DNA from: Runella sp. CRIBMP
Lineage (GTDB): Bacteria > Bacteroidota > Bacteroidia > Cytophagales > Spirosomataceae
Reading direction: 5' to 3'
DNA: 64,000 bases
Assembly (NCBI RefSeq): GCF_009905605.1
Contig: NZ_JAAAKZ010000004.1
Coordinates: forward strand, 124,001-188,000
Of the stretch, positions 18,401-25,768 are shown piece after piece. The position numbers were made by a program, and so were the translations under genes. Within the stretch, counting starts at the first letter, position 1. The number at the start of each line of letters is the position of its first letter. A model generated the notes under the pieces. That model had not been told where the DNA came from. It did no database searches and saw only the letters and a program-made list of their open reading frames with translations.

Positions 18401-19005
18401 ATAATTTGCTGGGATAAATACCCTACATAACTGATGATTAATGCCGTGTTTTTGTCTGGGACATCAATTTTAAAGTTACCATTAGCATCGGTCGTGGTGC
18501 CTCGGGATGTGCCTTTTATCAAAATGCTCACGCCTGCCATCGTCACACCTTTTTCGTCCTTAATCGTGCCGCTGATGGGTAGCTCAATGGGTTGAATGAC
18601 CGCCGCTGGTGGTTCTTCTTCGTTTGGGAGTAAGCTTTGTTCGTTTTTTCTCTTTTTAAGCAAAATACGGTTTTCAATAACTTCATATTCAATTGCAATC
18701 GGCTTCAGAATCTCATCCAGAACCGTCGAAAGCTTACGTTTACTGACATTCAGCGTCAGGCGTTGGCTGGATTTTATCTTGGTGCTGTACACAAATTTTA
18801 CCGCCGCCTGCTTCTCTATTTGGCTCAAAATGTCTCTTAGTTCGAGGCGCTCGCCAATGACCGATATAGGTCGGTTGAGTACTTCCTGCGCTTGGGTATC
18901 GTAGGCCCATGCCATGCTTGCGAACACAACATATAGGAGCATTTGGGAAAATGTAATTTTCATAACCTTCCATAAGATTTTTGGAATCGGTACGTTTTTT
19001 TTCAT
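15466..19005 (-). CDS. SusC/RagA-family TonB-dependent receptor with STN domain
   Basis: A full-length 1,179-residue outer-membrane transporter. After a signal region (about 1-40), an STN signalling domain lies at about 47-115, a carboxypeptidase-regulatory-like domain at about 143-215 (KDEKGVTMAGVSILIKG), the plug at about 230-350 (PLIVIDGQPV; MEVLKDASASILFGSRAANG) and a TonB-dependent barrel to the C-terminal LLVGINFGF. The STN domain agrees with control through the upstream FecR (19126) and sigma factor (20146). SusD follows at once. It differs in length and sequence from the receptor at 1-3387 and the one at 56815, so the three loci probably serve different substrates. Confidence 0.95.
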   Translation of the reverse strand: MKKNVPIPKILWKVMKITFSQMLLYVVFASMAWAYDTQAQEVLNRPISVIGERLELRDILSQIEKQAAVKFVYSTKIKSSQRLTLNVSKRKLSTVLDEILKPIAIEYEVIENRILLKKRKNEQSLLPNEEEPPAAVIQPIELPISGTIKDEKGVTMAGVSILIKGTSRGTTTDANGNFKIDVPDKNTALIISYVGYLSQQIMVGNRSQINITLLPDERSLNEVQVVAFGEQRKRDVTGSIASLKAADIRANTAASPDVALQGRAAGVQITQAGGTPGGAVRINVRGVASINSNSQPLIVIDGQPVNSSAFGTGGVAMNPLAEINPDDIESMEVLKDASASILFGSRAANGVILITTKKGAKGKPTIDFSYQQGINTATNRVDFIDNGADHFNILKRAARNNLQAGLAPASSNLTNLVPTGILRGSLPASFDNQLIDSTTLYNTRTNWLDQVLRQGGFQQATLSAGGGAKNLTIYGSGSYRKEDGIIIGQGLRRLSGRVNVEYSPIKILKLGANVSVNSIENEMVPLGNSYQYGLTSALPAYPIQLPDGSFFNGIANGTNNTLSIGTNPIFYRNNYSNKSNTFRNINTFFAQIEPIKGLTIRSEFGTDYQKTRNDILLNPTLYPTGIQGAERTGGGRAENRDVLNRNSNWNNTINYTRELGKNHRIGVLAGNSLQNRISDNETYITERVPPGAKTGLDTTRTILFNDEISFRFVSYFGRINYAYKDKYLFEVSLRSDGSSRFGPENRWATFPGMSVGWVISDESFLSNSSFVNFLKLRASYGRTGNAEIGNFSWQKNFTFVGYNAAIYGGIQGGQFTNPGNSALTWESTKQFDAGIEFTLWNKRISGTLDFYNKDSEGLLLDYALGPLFGTINNSMTINLGSVRNRGVEFSVTTRNITKKDFRWTTDFNISHNKNTVLSTYTAPFLNFPFQVIAGPSIATPGYPLGNYYMAQFAGFDPNTGNELFYERDRVVFNNTGQTVKTGALWDGTIANNAGNNQFILENRTPYPVLFGGLTNSFQFRKIDFNFLFYYQYGNWIYDQAQRVQSYPTTGQVLRAESPGIGSLRDELNKTEGAFRMQWNSNARGFESSRFLHDGSFIRLKNVQLGYTLPASVAQKLRLRTARISLTGQNLLTFTKFTGWDPEVFRNGGADGSTATLSPGVTNNDLPQVRTLLVGINFGF

Positions 19006-19038
19006 AGATTTACTTGTTTTTTAATGGTAAATAATTGA

Positions 19039-19077
19039 AAAACAGGCCCTCCCACAGATTGGCGTTTGTAGAGGGCT
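19039..19077 (-). promoter_or_regulatory. hairpin with T tract in susC leader, possible attenuator
   Basis: On the minus strand GCCCTC (19071-19076) can pair with GAGGGC (19046-19051), followed by CTGTTTTT. It looks like a weak intrinsic terminator between fecR and susC and could lower or condition susC read-through. Confidence 0.33.
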
Positions 19078-19085
19078 TCACTTTT

Positions 19086-19124
19086 GAGTCAAAAATGTTC
19101 GTAGCATTTTTGACTCTTTTTTTT
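19086..19124 (+). terminator. terminator-like hairpin on the strand opposite fecR-susC
   Basis: A perfect 12-bp stem (19086-19097 with 19105-19116, loop of 7) is followed by eight T on the plus strand, although no plus-strand gene is nearby. It matches the structure at 3495-3529 in place and in its loop-side AAAATG...GCATTT bases. It would suit the 3' end of an antisense RNA covering the susC leader and start. Confidence 0.5.
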
Positions 19125-19125
19125 A

Positions 19126-20145
19126 CTAACAGCCGTCACCGTAGATAAATACCACGGTGCCTCGTTTTTCGTAGGTGGCATCAATGGATTTACAGATGAG
19201 CTCTAGTTGGGTAAATAGTGAAAGACCGTTTAAGTCGGCGGTGATGTGACAGTCCTTGGCGTTAGGATTGGCAATCATGAACTCAAGACCATATAATTTT
19301 GAAAGATCATCCAAAACCTGTTGAAGGGAGGCTTCCCGAAAGTCGAGTTGGGGCGGGGCCCTCTCAATGCTAACAATAGGCACAGGGTCATCAACGATAC
19401 TCGGAACGATGTTTTTGGACGCCACATCAAACACTACCCGTTGGTTGGTTGTAAGAATGACCCCATTGCGCTCGGCGGGGCGGTTGGGCTTTTCGGCATA
19501 TACCGATACTTTTCCCGTTGTGACTGACACTTCAATTTTTTTGGCTTTGTCGTAGTGTTTGATGCGGAAACTTGTTCCGAGCACTTCTGTGGTCAATTCT
19601 CCCGTGTGGACCACAAAGGGTTTGGTCACGTTTCGCTTTACCTTAAAGAAAGCCTCGCCGATGAGATGTACTTCTCGTTTGGCTTTGTTATAATTTTTGT
19701 CGTAGATGATGCTGCTGTTTTGTTTCAGCATGACCACCGTACCGTCTTCCAATCGTACTTTCTGCTCTACCATAGTTGTGTTTTTTATTTCAATCCCAAC
19801 CTGTTCGGGATCCTTGAGTAGGGTTGTTTCGTTGTTTTGCGGAACTTTATCGGTAGAAAACCACACAAACCCTAACACTAAGCAGGCCGCTACTCCTGCC
19901 AACCACGCCATTTTAATCATCAATCCGTTGGGCGCTGGCCTAATCTGGGCTTGAATCTTTTGCCAGATTCGTTTTTCGATTTCTTTTTTTTGGGATTGTA
20001 AGGGAGGAAGGGGGAGCTGCTTGGGTTGAGTGTTGTACCAATCCGTCAAAAGTTCGTCTTCTTTTGGGGTGGTTCGGCCTTCCAAATATCTTTTCGACAA
20101 GTCGTTGAATTCTTGCTGTGTCATGTCTGGGTGTGTTAATGGCAT
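19126..20145 (-). CDS. FecR-family anti-sigma factor
   Basis: A 339-residue inner-membrane regulator. The order is a cytoplasmic N terminus (about 1-75), one membrane segment at about 79-96, a FecR domain at about 122-225 (LIGEAFFKVK, VLGTSFRIKHYD), and a C-terminal DUF4974-type region at about 265-339. The ATG at 20145 abuts the stop codon of the sigma gene (20146-20148) with no gap, so translation is probably coupled; an internal ATG seven codons later (20124, MTQQEF) is an alternative start. It is expected to transmit the signal from the STN domain of the SusC at 15466 to the sigma factor. Confidence 0.92.
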   Translation of the reverse strand: MPLTHPDMTQQEFNDLSKRYLEGRTTPKEDELLTDWYNTQPKQLPLPPLQSQKKEIEKRIWQKIQAQIRPAPNGLMIKMAWLAGVAACLVLGFVWFSTDKVPQNNETTLLKDPEQVGIEIKNTTMVEQKVRLEDGTVVMLKQNSSIIYDKNYNKAKREVHLIGEAFFKVKRNVTKPFVVHTGELTTEVLGTSFRIKHYDKAKKIEVSVTTGKVSVYAEKPNRPAERNGVILTTNQRVVFDVASKNIVPSIVDDPVPIVSIERAPPQLDFREASLQQVLDDLSKLYGLEFMIANPNAKDCHITADLNGLSLFTQLELICKSIDATYEKRGTVVFIYGDGC

Positions 20146-20703
20146 TTAATTATCGGATTGGAAGGGTTTGAGGTTCTCTTTCAAAAACTTCAATGATTTG
20201 GTAATGTGATACTCAACGGCCTTCTCGCTGAGGTTGAGGCCGAGCGCAATTTCACGAACGGATTGATTTTCGAAGCGGCTGCGTTTAAAAACTTCGGCGC
20301 TTTTTTCGGGCAAACGGCTCAGGACGTTTTCGACCGCCGCCGATAATTCGCTAAAATTGACGATTTCATCGGTGGCGTAGTGTTGATGTATTTCCTGAAA
20401 AATGAGGTATTCTTGGTATTTTCGGTAGCTAATCTGCGACTTGATGTAGTCGTAGACCTGATTTTTGATGGCAATAGTTAGGTAGAGATCTAGGTGCCGT
20501 ATCACTACTTCGGTTCGGCGGTTCCAGACGGTCAAAAATACCTCCTGTACTAGTTCTTCGGCTTCTTCTCTCACACCCGTTTGGTGGTAGGCAATCCCAA
20601 AAAGTTTGTACCAGTAGCGGCGGTAGATTTCTTCAAAGGCCGAAATCTTACCTTCCCGAAGAAACCCAACCAACCGTTCATCGTCTAGTTGCTTTACATT
20701 CAT
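20146..20703 (-). CDS. RNA polymerase sigma factor, ECF subfamily
   Basis: A 185-residue sigma factor. Region 2 covers about residues 20-85 (AFEEIYRRYWYKLFGIAYH, then EELVQEVFLTVW), and region 4 about 120-175 (LPEKSAEVFKRSRFENQSVR, then AVEYHITKSLKFLKENL). The start at 20703 (MNVKQLDDERL) is chosen because region 2 begins shortly after it, while the in-frame extension up to 20835 has no family resemblance and runs into the terminator of the upstream gene. The fecR gene follows without a gap. It should control the susCD locus below it. Confidence 0.9.
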   Translation of the reverse strand: MNVKQLDDERLVGFLREGKISAFEEIYRRYWYKLFGIAYHQTGVREEAEELVQEVFLTVWNRRTEVVIRHLDLYLTIAIKNQVYDYIKSQISYRKYQEYLIFQEIHQHYATDEIVNFSELSAAVENVLSRLPEKSAEVFKRSRFENQSVREIALGLNLSEKAVEYHITKSLKFLKENLKPFQSDN

Positions 20704-20835
20704 ACGTTTTACCCCATTTACCTGTACAGTAGAACAACTCTCGTAAATCCCTAAAAAGTTTTGAAAAATAGTTGAATAATGCTGTTTATTACTTGTCTCG
20801 GAGGTTTCATTGGGCCGTATTAGGTAGGAACTCAC

Positions 20836-20875
20836 AAAAAAAGGTTCACGTTCTGTAAAAAACGCGAACCTTTAG
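20836..20875 (-). terminator. terminator after the GH105-type gene
   Basis: On the minus strand the stem GGTTCGCG/CGTGAACC (20863-20870 with 20843-20850) is followed by seven T. It lies between the GH105-type stop (20911) and the sigma start (20703), so the two hydrolases upstream form their own transcript. Confidence 0.65.
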
Positions 20876-20910
20876 AGTTGTCTTTAATTCCAGAAAACGG
20901 GCAATAAACG

Positions 20911-22020
20911 CTATTTCAGTTTTAGCATTTCGCTGCCCGCCATTAGGAAAGCACCTGTGCCGAAATTCTGCCAACTGTCTTTGTCAGCGGGTTTGGGGTC
21001 ATAACCGATGTTTTGTACCCAACCTATTTTCCCACTTTCTTGCTGACATCCTTGCAGTGCTTTCCAGGATTTTTCGACGGCAGGTTTGTAGGTTTTTGCT
21101 TCCAACAGCCCGTTGTTGATGCCCCACGCCAACCCAAAAGTAAAGAACCCGCTGCCGCTCGCTTCACCGTGGGTAAAGGACTCTGGCGACAGCAAACTCG
21201 TGCGCCAAAGGCCGTCGCTTGGCTGAAGTTCTTTGACCCGCGCCGCCATCGTTTTAAAGAGGTTTTCGTAAAATGCCCGGTGTTTGTAGTTTTTAGGCAT
21301 ATCTTCCAAAATCAAGGCCAATCCACCCAATACCCATCCGTTGCCCCGCGACCAAAAAATTTTGTTTCCGTTGGTTTCCCGTTTATCCGTGGCAGCACCC
21401 GTTATTACAAAACGGGTATCTCGGGCAAACAATTTTTCTTCTTTGTCAAAGAGCAGCTCACACGTTTCCATATAATAGCGGTGCATTTCGTCGAGGTATT
21501 TTTGGTCATTTTTCAGGATGGCGTACCGGGTAAGCACGGGAGGGGCCATAAACAAAGCATCGCACCACCACCATAATATTCTTTGTTCGGCATTTCCTTT
21601 ACCCACTTTCCAATCCTGCGGTTCAAAGAGGTGCTCATGAATCCACTTGTCAGTAGGGGCAAGGTATACTTCTTTGTTGCCGATGGAGTTCAGGTACAAA
21701 TAAGATTGAGAAATGGCCACGTCGTCGGCGTGGAAATAGCGGTCGTAGGTTTTCCATTGGTTACGTTTGCCCATATCAACCAGGGTGTTCAAAAATGCAG
21801 GATTTTGTGTCGATTTGTGGGCGCGCATCACGCCAGCATAATAAGCCCCGTTTGTCCAGTCGGTGGGTGCTTTCGCAAAAATCGGGTTGGCTTCCTGCCA
21901 CTGCATGGCCCTGACCATGGCTTGCTCAATGGTGGATTTCTCACTCCCTTTGAATGTTTTACAAGCTTGAAAGGAAATGGTAAGGAAGACGGCAACGGCG
22001 CTCAGCAGGATTCGATTCAT
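20911..22020 (-). CDS. GH105/GH88-type unsaturated uronyl hydrolase, lipoprotein
   Basis: A 369-residue (alpha/alpha)6-barrel hydrolase of the YteR group, which removes the unsaturated uronic acid left at the non-reducing end of oligosaccharides by polysaccharide lyases. The signal peptide ends in a lipobox (SFQAC, Cys at 20), so it is membrane anchored, facing the periplasm or the surface. The family motifs YFHADDVAISQSYLYL (catalytic Asp region), ILWWWCDALFMAPP and FWSRGNGWVLGGLA are clear, and GSGFFTFGLAWGINNGLL lies near the end. It follows the GDPD-GH16 gene by 52 bases and ends at a terminator. Its presence suggests the glycan contains uronic acids cut by a lyase, perhaps the beta-helix protein at 10918. 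Confidence 0.88.
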   Translation of the reverse strand: MNRILLSAVAVFLTISFQACKTFKGSEKSTIEQAMVRAMQWQEANPIFAKAPTDWTNGAYYAGVMRAHKSTQNPAFLNTLVDMGKRNQWKTYDRYFHADDVAISQSYLYLNSIGNKEVYLAPTDKWIHEHLFEPQDWKVGKGNAEQRILWWWCDALFMAPPVLTRYAILKNDQKYLDEMHRYYMETCELLFDKEEKLFARDTRFVITGAATDKRETNGNKIFWSRGNGWVLGGLALILEDMPKNYKHRAFYENLFKTMAARVKELQPSDGLWRTSLLSPESFTHGEASGSGFFTFGLAWGINNGLLEAKTYKPAVEKSWKALQGCQQESGKIGWVQNIGYDPKPADKDSWQNFGTGAFLMAGSEMLKLK

Positions 22021-22072
22021 TTTGTGTTAATTAAAGGTCGTTTCAATTTTTTGGAGGGATGAGCGGTTTTGA

Positions 22073-23581
22073 TTACTGAAACACGCGCACATAATCTACT
22101 TCCATCTTGGCGGGGAAAACGCTTTCGTCAATGCCTTTTGCACCGCCCCAATTGCCGCCCACGGCTACATTGAGCAATAAGTACTCTGGCTTATCAAAGG
22201 GCCATTCATTGACGGTTTTGTGTTCGTTAGGAATACTTAGATAGACGTTGCCATCCAACAGAAAATCCATTCTCTCGGGCGTCCAATCAACGGCGTAGAC
22301 GTGAAACTCAGTGTAAGGGTTTTTGATAAAAATCTTCTTTGATTTTTGGGTTCCCTTCACGTGGTTGTAGGCTTGGGTGTGGATAGTGCCCACGAGCGTA
22401 TCGGGGTCGTAGCCTACGTGCTCCATGATGTCGATTTCGCCGCATTTGGGCCAACCGGCGGTTTCGATGTTGCTGCCCAACATCCAAATGGCGGGCCATG
22501 TGCCGCGCCCTTTGGGCAATTTTGCCCGTACTTCGATGCGACCGTAAGTCCATTCGGCTTTTCCTTTGGTTAGGAGCCGGGCAGAAGTATAGTCTCGGTT
22601 TTCAAATTTATTTTTGCGGGCCGTGATGGAAAGAACACCGTTTTTAACGAGCGCATTAGACTTATCGGCGTTGGTGTAATATTCCAACTCATTGTTTCCC
22701 CAACCTTTGCCACCGACTTCATAGCCCCATTTGGACGCATCTGGCAATCCAGAATAATTAAATTCGTCACTCCAGACCAATTTGCGTATTTCTTTGGCAA
22801 AACGTGCATCACGCACCAAGGCTTTTTCGGGTTCGTCGGTTGTTAAATAATCAATGTTCCGAACTAAAAAGTAATCCATTACCAAGGTGTCATTTACGGT
22901 CCAAGCGTTGGTAGCGACGCCAAGTTTTTTGGCGTTGGCAATCCATTGCTCGTCTTTTTGCAAAACGCTGAAGTGATAATCAAGCCCACCGATGTTGTCA
23001 GCTTGAAGTTGAGCCGCTGAGATATTCCCGTTGAGGTATTGCAGCTTTGCGTTTTTGTCTAATTCCCGCACTTTTTTCAGGATGTCGTAGTCAAAACTGA
23101 TGTACACTACCCATTTTTGGGCCTTTAACTTTTGAACGGTCTTGACCACTTTTTCGGCCAAAATCATTGCGCGCTCTTTGCCCGCGGGCGAGGGCTTGAT
23201 TTCGGTCACGAGCATGGTTTTGGTTTGTTTTTTACCCGCTTTCAGGTATTCTTCCAATGTCGGAAGATGCTCGCCGTTTTTCAAAGGTTTTTTGATTAGT
23301 TCTGCATAATCGGTTTTTTCAATGTCCATTCCTTCGTAATGTGCGTCATGATTGATGACCAACACTTCATCCTTGGTCATTCGAACGTCAAATTCTGAGC
23401 CGACACAACCCAGTTTGATGGCATTCTCTAATGATGCAATGGAGTTTTGGGGGGCTCCCGTGTTTTTCCAAGCTCCTCGGTGGGCTACGATTTTGTTGTT
23501 ATAAAAGGATTGGGCCTTGGAGAAATAAGAAAAAGATAGAGTCCAAAATGCTAAAAATAAGGAAATTACGTGCTTGTTCAT
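22073..23581 (-). CDS. glycerophosphodiester phosphodiesterase - GH16 glucanase fusion, secreted
   Basis: A 502-residue exported two-domain protein with a signal peptide ending in SKAQ. Residues about 30-255 are a GDPD-type TIM barrel with HRG (34-36), EFDVR (63-67) and NHDAH (77-81), the usual metal and catalytic residues. Residues about 263-502 form a GH16 jelly-roll with the catalytic signature GEIDIMEHVG (381-390; Glu382, Asp384, Glu387) and KLVWSDEFN at its start. GH16 members of this type cut beta-1,3- or mixed-linked glucans, or agar/porphyran-like galactans. The reading frame is continuous with no sign of a join error. What joins a phosphodiesterase to an endoglycanase is not known; one idea is removal of a glycerophosphate or similar substituent before chain cutting. 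Confidence 0.88.
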   Translation of the reverse strand: MNKHVISLFLAFWTLSFSYFSKAQSFYNNKIVAHRGAWKNTGAPQNSIASLENAIKLGCVGSEFDVRMTKDEVLVINHDAHYEGMDIEKTDYAELIKKPLKNGEHLPTLEEYLKAGKKQTKTMLVTEIKPSPAGKERAMILAEKVVKTVQKLKAQKWVVYISFDYDILKKVRELDKNAKLQYLNGNISAAQLQADNIGGLDYHFSVLQKDEQWIANAKKLGVATNAWTVNDTLVMDYFLVRNIDYLTTDEPEKALVRDARFAKEIRKLVWSDEFNYSGLPDASKWGYEVGGKGWGNNELEYYTNADKSNALVKNGVLSITARKNKFENRDYTSARLLTKGKAEWTYGRIEVRAKLPKGRGTWPAIWMLGSNIETAGWPKCGEIDIMEHVGYDPDTLVGTIHTQAYNHVKGTQKSKKIFIKNPYTEFHVYAVDWTPERMDFLLDGNVYLSIPNEHKTVNEWPFDKPEYLLLNVAVGGNWGGAKGIDESVFPAKMEVDYVRVFQ

Positions 23582-23965
23582 TCGTATGGTTTATTGGTTC
23601 AAAAGATAATTGCCTTCTGTTAAGGAATGCAGTGTGTTATAAAAATGGTGGCTTCGTTTTTATTGGCTATTACATTCAAAGGCAAAATTTGTCATTTTCT
23701 TCTCATGTAGCCTTCAGATTTGAAATTCCGTAAAATACCCTTGAAAAAATCACGTAACCTTCAAGTAATATTTGGATAACATGGTCTTTGATATACCAAA
23801 CAAAATACAGTAATTGCCAAAAAATAGCAAATTAAGCACAATTAACTAATGAAAATACCCATCAAATCGTTGGCCTTTCTCCCTCCAAAAACGTTTATGT
23901 ATCTTCTTTAACTTTTGTTTATTGTTGATTAACTTGCATACATTGATTATTCAAAACGTATCTCC
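23582..23965. promoter_or_regulatory. 384-base AT-rich divergent intergenic region
   Basis: This gap separates the minus-strand GDPD-GH16 gene from the plus-strand oxidoreductase operon and should hold promoters for both. It is AT-rich, with long A/T runs, and no open frame of interest. I could not pick a promoter in it that matches the Bacteroidota consensus well. Confidence 0.4.
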
Positions 23966-25768
23966 TTGAAACCGACTGACATTAAAAACCCGGAATATTT
24001 CCACAAGGTTGTGGACTGTCAATACGCGTGTCCGGCGCATACACCTGTACCCGAGTACATTCGGCTCATTGCGGCCGAGCGCTACACCGAGGCCTACATG
24101 GTCAACTGGGAATCCAACGTTTTTCCTGGTGTTTTGGGTCGTACCTGCGACCGCCCTTGTGAACCCGCCTGCCGACGCGGGCGTGTGGAAGAAGAACCAG
24201 TGGCGATTTGCCGCCTTAAACGCGTAGCAGCTGATAACAAGGGGGATGTAACGAGCTTTATGCCCCAAGGCCCTTTTGTACCCAACGGTAAGAAAATAGC
24301 CCTCATCGGCGGCGGACCCGCTTCACTGACCGTAGCCCGTGACTTGGCTCCGCTGGGATACGAAGTCCATCTGTATGATAACCAACCGATGGGCGGAGGG
24401 ATGATGCGCAGTCAAATCCCTTCGTTTCGTTTGCCAGATAGCGTGCTGAACGAAGAAGTGGGTTTTGTGCTTGATTTGGGCATTCATACGCATTTCAATA
24501 CCCGCGTAAACAGCCTGCGTGATGTTTTGGACCAAGGTTATGATGCCGTATTTGTGGGTACGGGTGCGCCCAAAGGAAAAGATTTGGCCGACTTGCCGGG
24601 CCGTTGGGATGCCAAAGCGCATGTGCACATCGGGATTGAATGGCTAGCGAGTGTGGCGTTTGAGCATACCGCCAAAATCGGCAAAAAAGTAATCGTTTTA
24701 GGCGGTGGAAACACGGCCATGGATTGCTGCCGTACCTCTCGCCGCTTGGGAGGAGAAGAGGTGAAAGTGGTGGTGCGCAGTCCGTTCAAAGAAATGAAAG
24801 CGTCGCCTTGGGAAATCGAGGATGCGCTGCACGAAGATATTCCGATTCTGGAATGTCATGTTCCGAAATCGTTTGTGGTGGAAGACGGCCAACTCAAAGG
24901 AATGATGTTTGAGAAAGTGGAGGCCAAATACGAAAACGGCCGCCGCAAACTCGTCTCAACGGGTGAGCCGGACGTATTTATCGAAGCTGATGATGTGCTG
25001 GTGGCCATCGGACAAGAAAACTCATTTCCATGGATTGAACGCGATTTAGGCTTGCAGTTTAACGAATGGGGCTTGCCCGTACTGGATGAAAAAACCTTCC
25101 AGTCAACCATTCCCAACGTATTCTTCGGTGGTGACTCGGCCATGGGGCCCAAAAACGTTATCACGGCTGTAGCGCAGGGACATTCGGCGGCGGTTTCGAT
25201 TGATTTGTTTTGCAGTGAAAAATCTGTCCATGACCGTCCTTCTCCGTATACCAATCTGATTAGTCAGAAAATGGGGATTCACGAGTGGATTTACGATAGT
25301 CCCGTCTCCGACGATGAGCGTTTTAAGGTGCCGCACGCCGACAAAGCGTTGACCCTGAAAGACCGTAAAAAAGAAGTGGAATTGGGCTTTAGTCCCGAAA
25401 CGGGCTTTAAAGAAGCTCAGCGTTGCCTCAACTGTGACGTTCAAACGGTATTTACCGAAAATAAGTGTATTGAATGTGATGCTTGCATGGATGTGTGTCC
25501 CACATCGTGTATCACGTTCACCGTCAATGGCGAGGAAGAAGATCTGCGTTCGCGGCTTCTAGTTCCCGCCGATAATTTATCCCAAGATTTGTACGTTTCA
25601 GATACGCTCAAAACAGGCCGTGTGATGGTCAAAGATGAAGATGTGTGTCTTCACTGTGGCTTGTGTGCCGAGCGTTGTCCTACGTCAGCGTGGGATATGC
25701 AGAAATATTTGTATTCAGTAACCAAAGCAGGTAATCAATGCGGAATCTTACAGGAGTTAACGACTTAG
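23966..25768 (+). CDS. GltD-like FAD oxidoreductase with two [4Fe-4S] clusters, electron-transfer subunit of KorAB
   Basis: A 600-residue cytoplasmic flavoprotein. An N-terminal cysteine-rich region (CQYACP, then CDRPCEPACRRG) as in glutamate synthase small subunits leads into an FAD-binding fold (IALIGGGPASLTVARDLAPL, about 111-130) and an NAD(P)-binding fold (VIVLGGGNTAMDCCR, about 240). The C terminus adds a ferredoxin with two 4Fe-4S motifs (Cys501/504/507/511, and Cys561/564/567/571). The gene overlaps the next by 31 bases. This matches the KorC-type subunit that passes electrons from 2-oxoglutarate oxidation to NADP in Azoarcus evansii. No ATG exists upstream of the conserved start region, so TTG at 23966 is taken as the start; that is the least certain point. 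Confidence 0.85.
   Translation: MKPTDIKNPEYFHKVVDCQYACPAHTPVPEYIRLIAAERYTEAYMVNWESNVFPGVLGRTCDRPCEPACRRGRVEEEPVAICRLKRVAADNKGDVTSFMPQGPFVPNGKKIALIGGGPASLTVARDLAPLGYEVHLYDNQPMGGGMMRSQIPSFRLPDSVLNEEVGFVLDLGIHTHFNTRVNSLRDVLDQGYDAVFVGTGAPKGKDLADLPGRWDAKAHVHIGIEWLASVAFEHTAKIGKKVIVLGGGNTAMDCCRTSRRLGGEEVKVVVRSPFKEMKASPWEIEDALHEDIPILECHVPKSFVVEDGQLKGMMFEKVEAKYENGRRKLVSTGEPDVFIEADDVLVAIGQENSFPWIERDLGLQFNEWGLPVLDEKTFQSTIPNVFFGGDSAMGPKNVITAVAQGHSAAVSIDLFCSEKSVHDRPSPYTNLISQKMGIHEWIYDSPVSDDERFKVPHADKALTLKDRKKEVELGFSPETGFKEAQRCLNCDVQTVFTENKCIECDACMDVCPTSCITFTVNGEEEDLRSRLLVPADNLSQDLYVSDTLKTGRVMVKDEDVCLHCGLCAERCPTSAWDMQKYLYSVTKAGNQCGILQELTT

Noticed and set aside
20704-20835. Longer start of the second sigma factor
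   Set aside because: The extra 44 residues show no sigma-like features and reach the terminator of the upstream gene.
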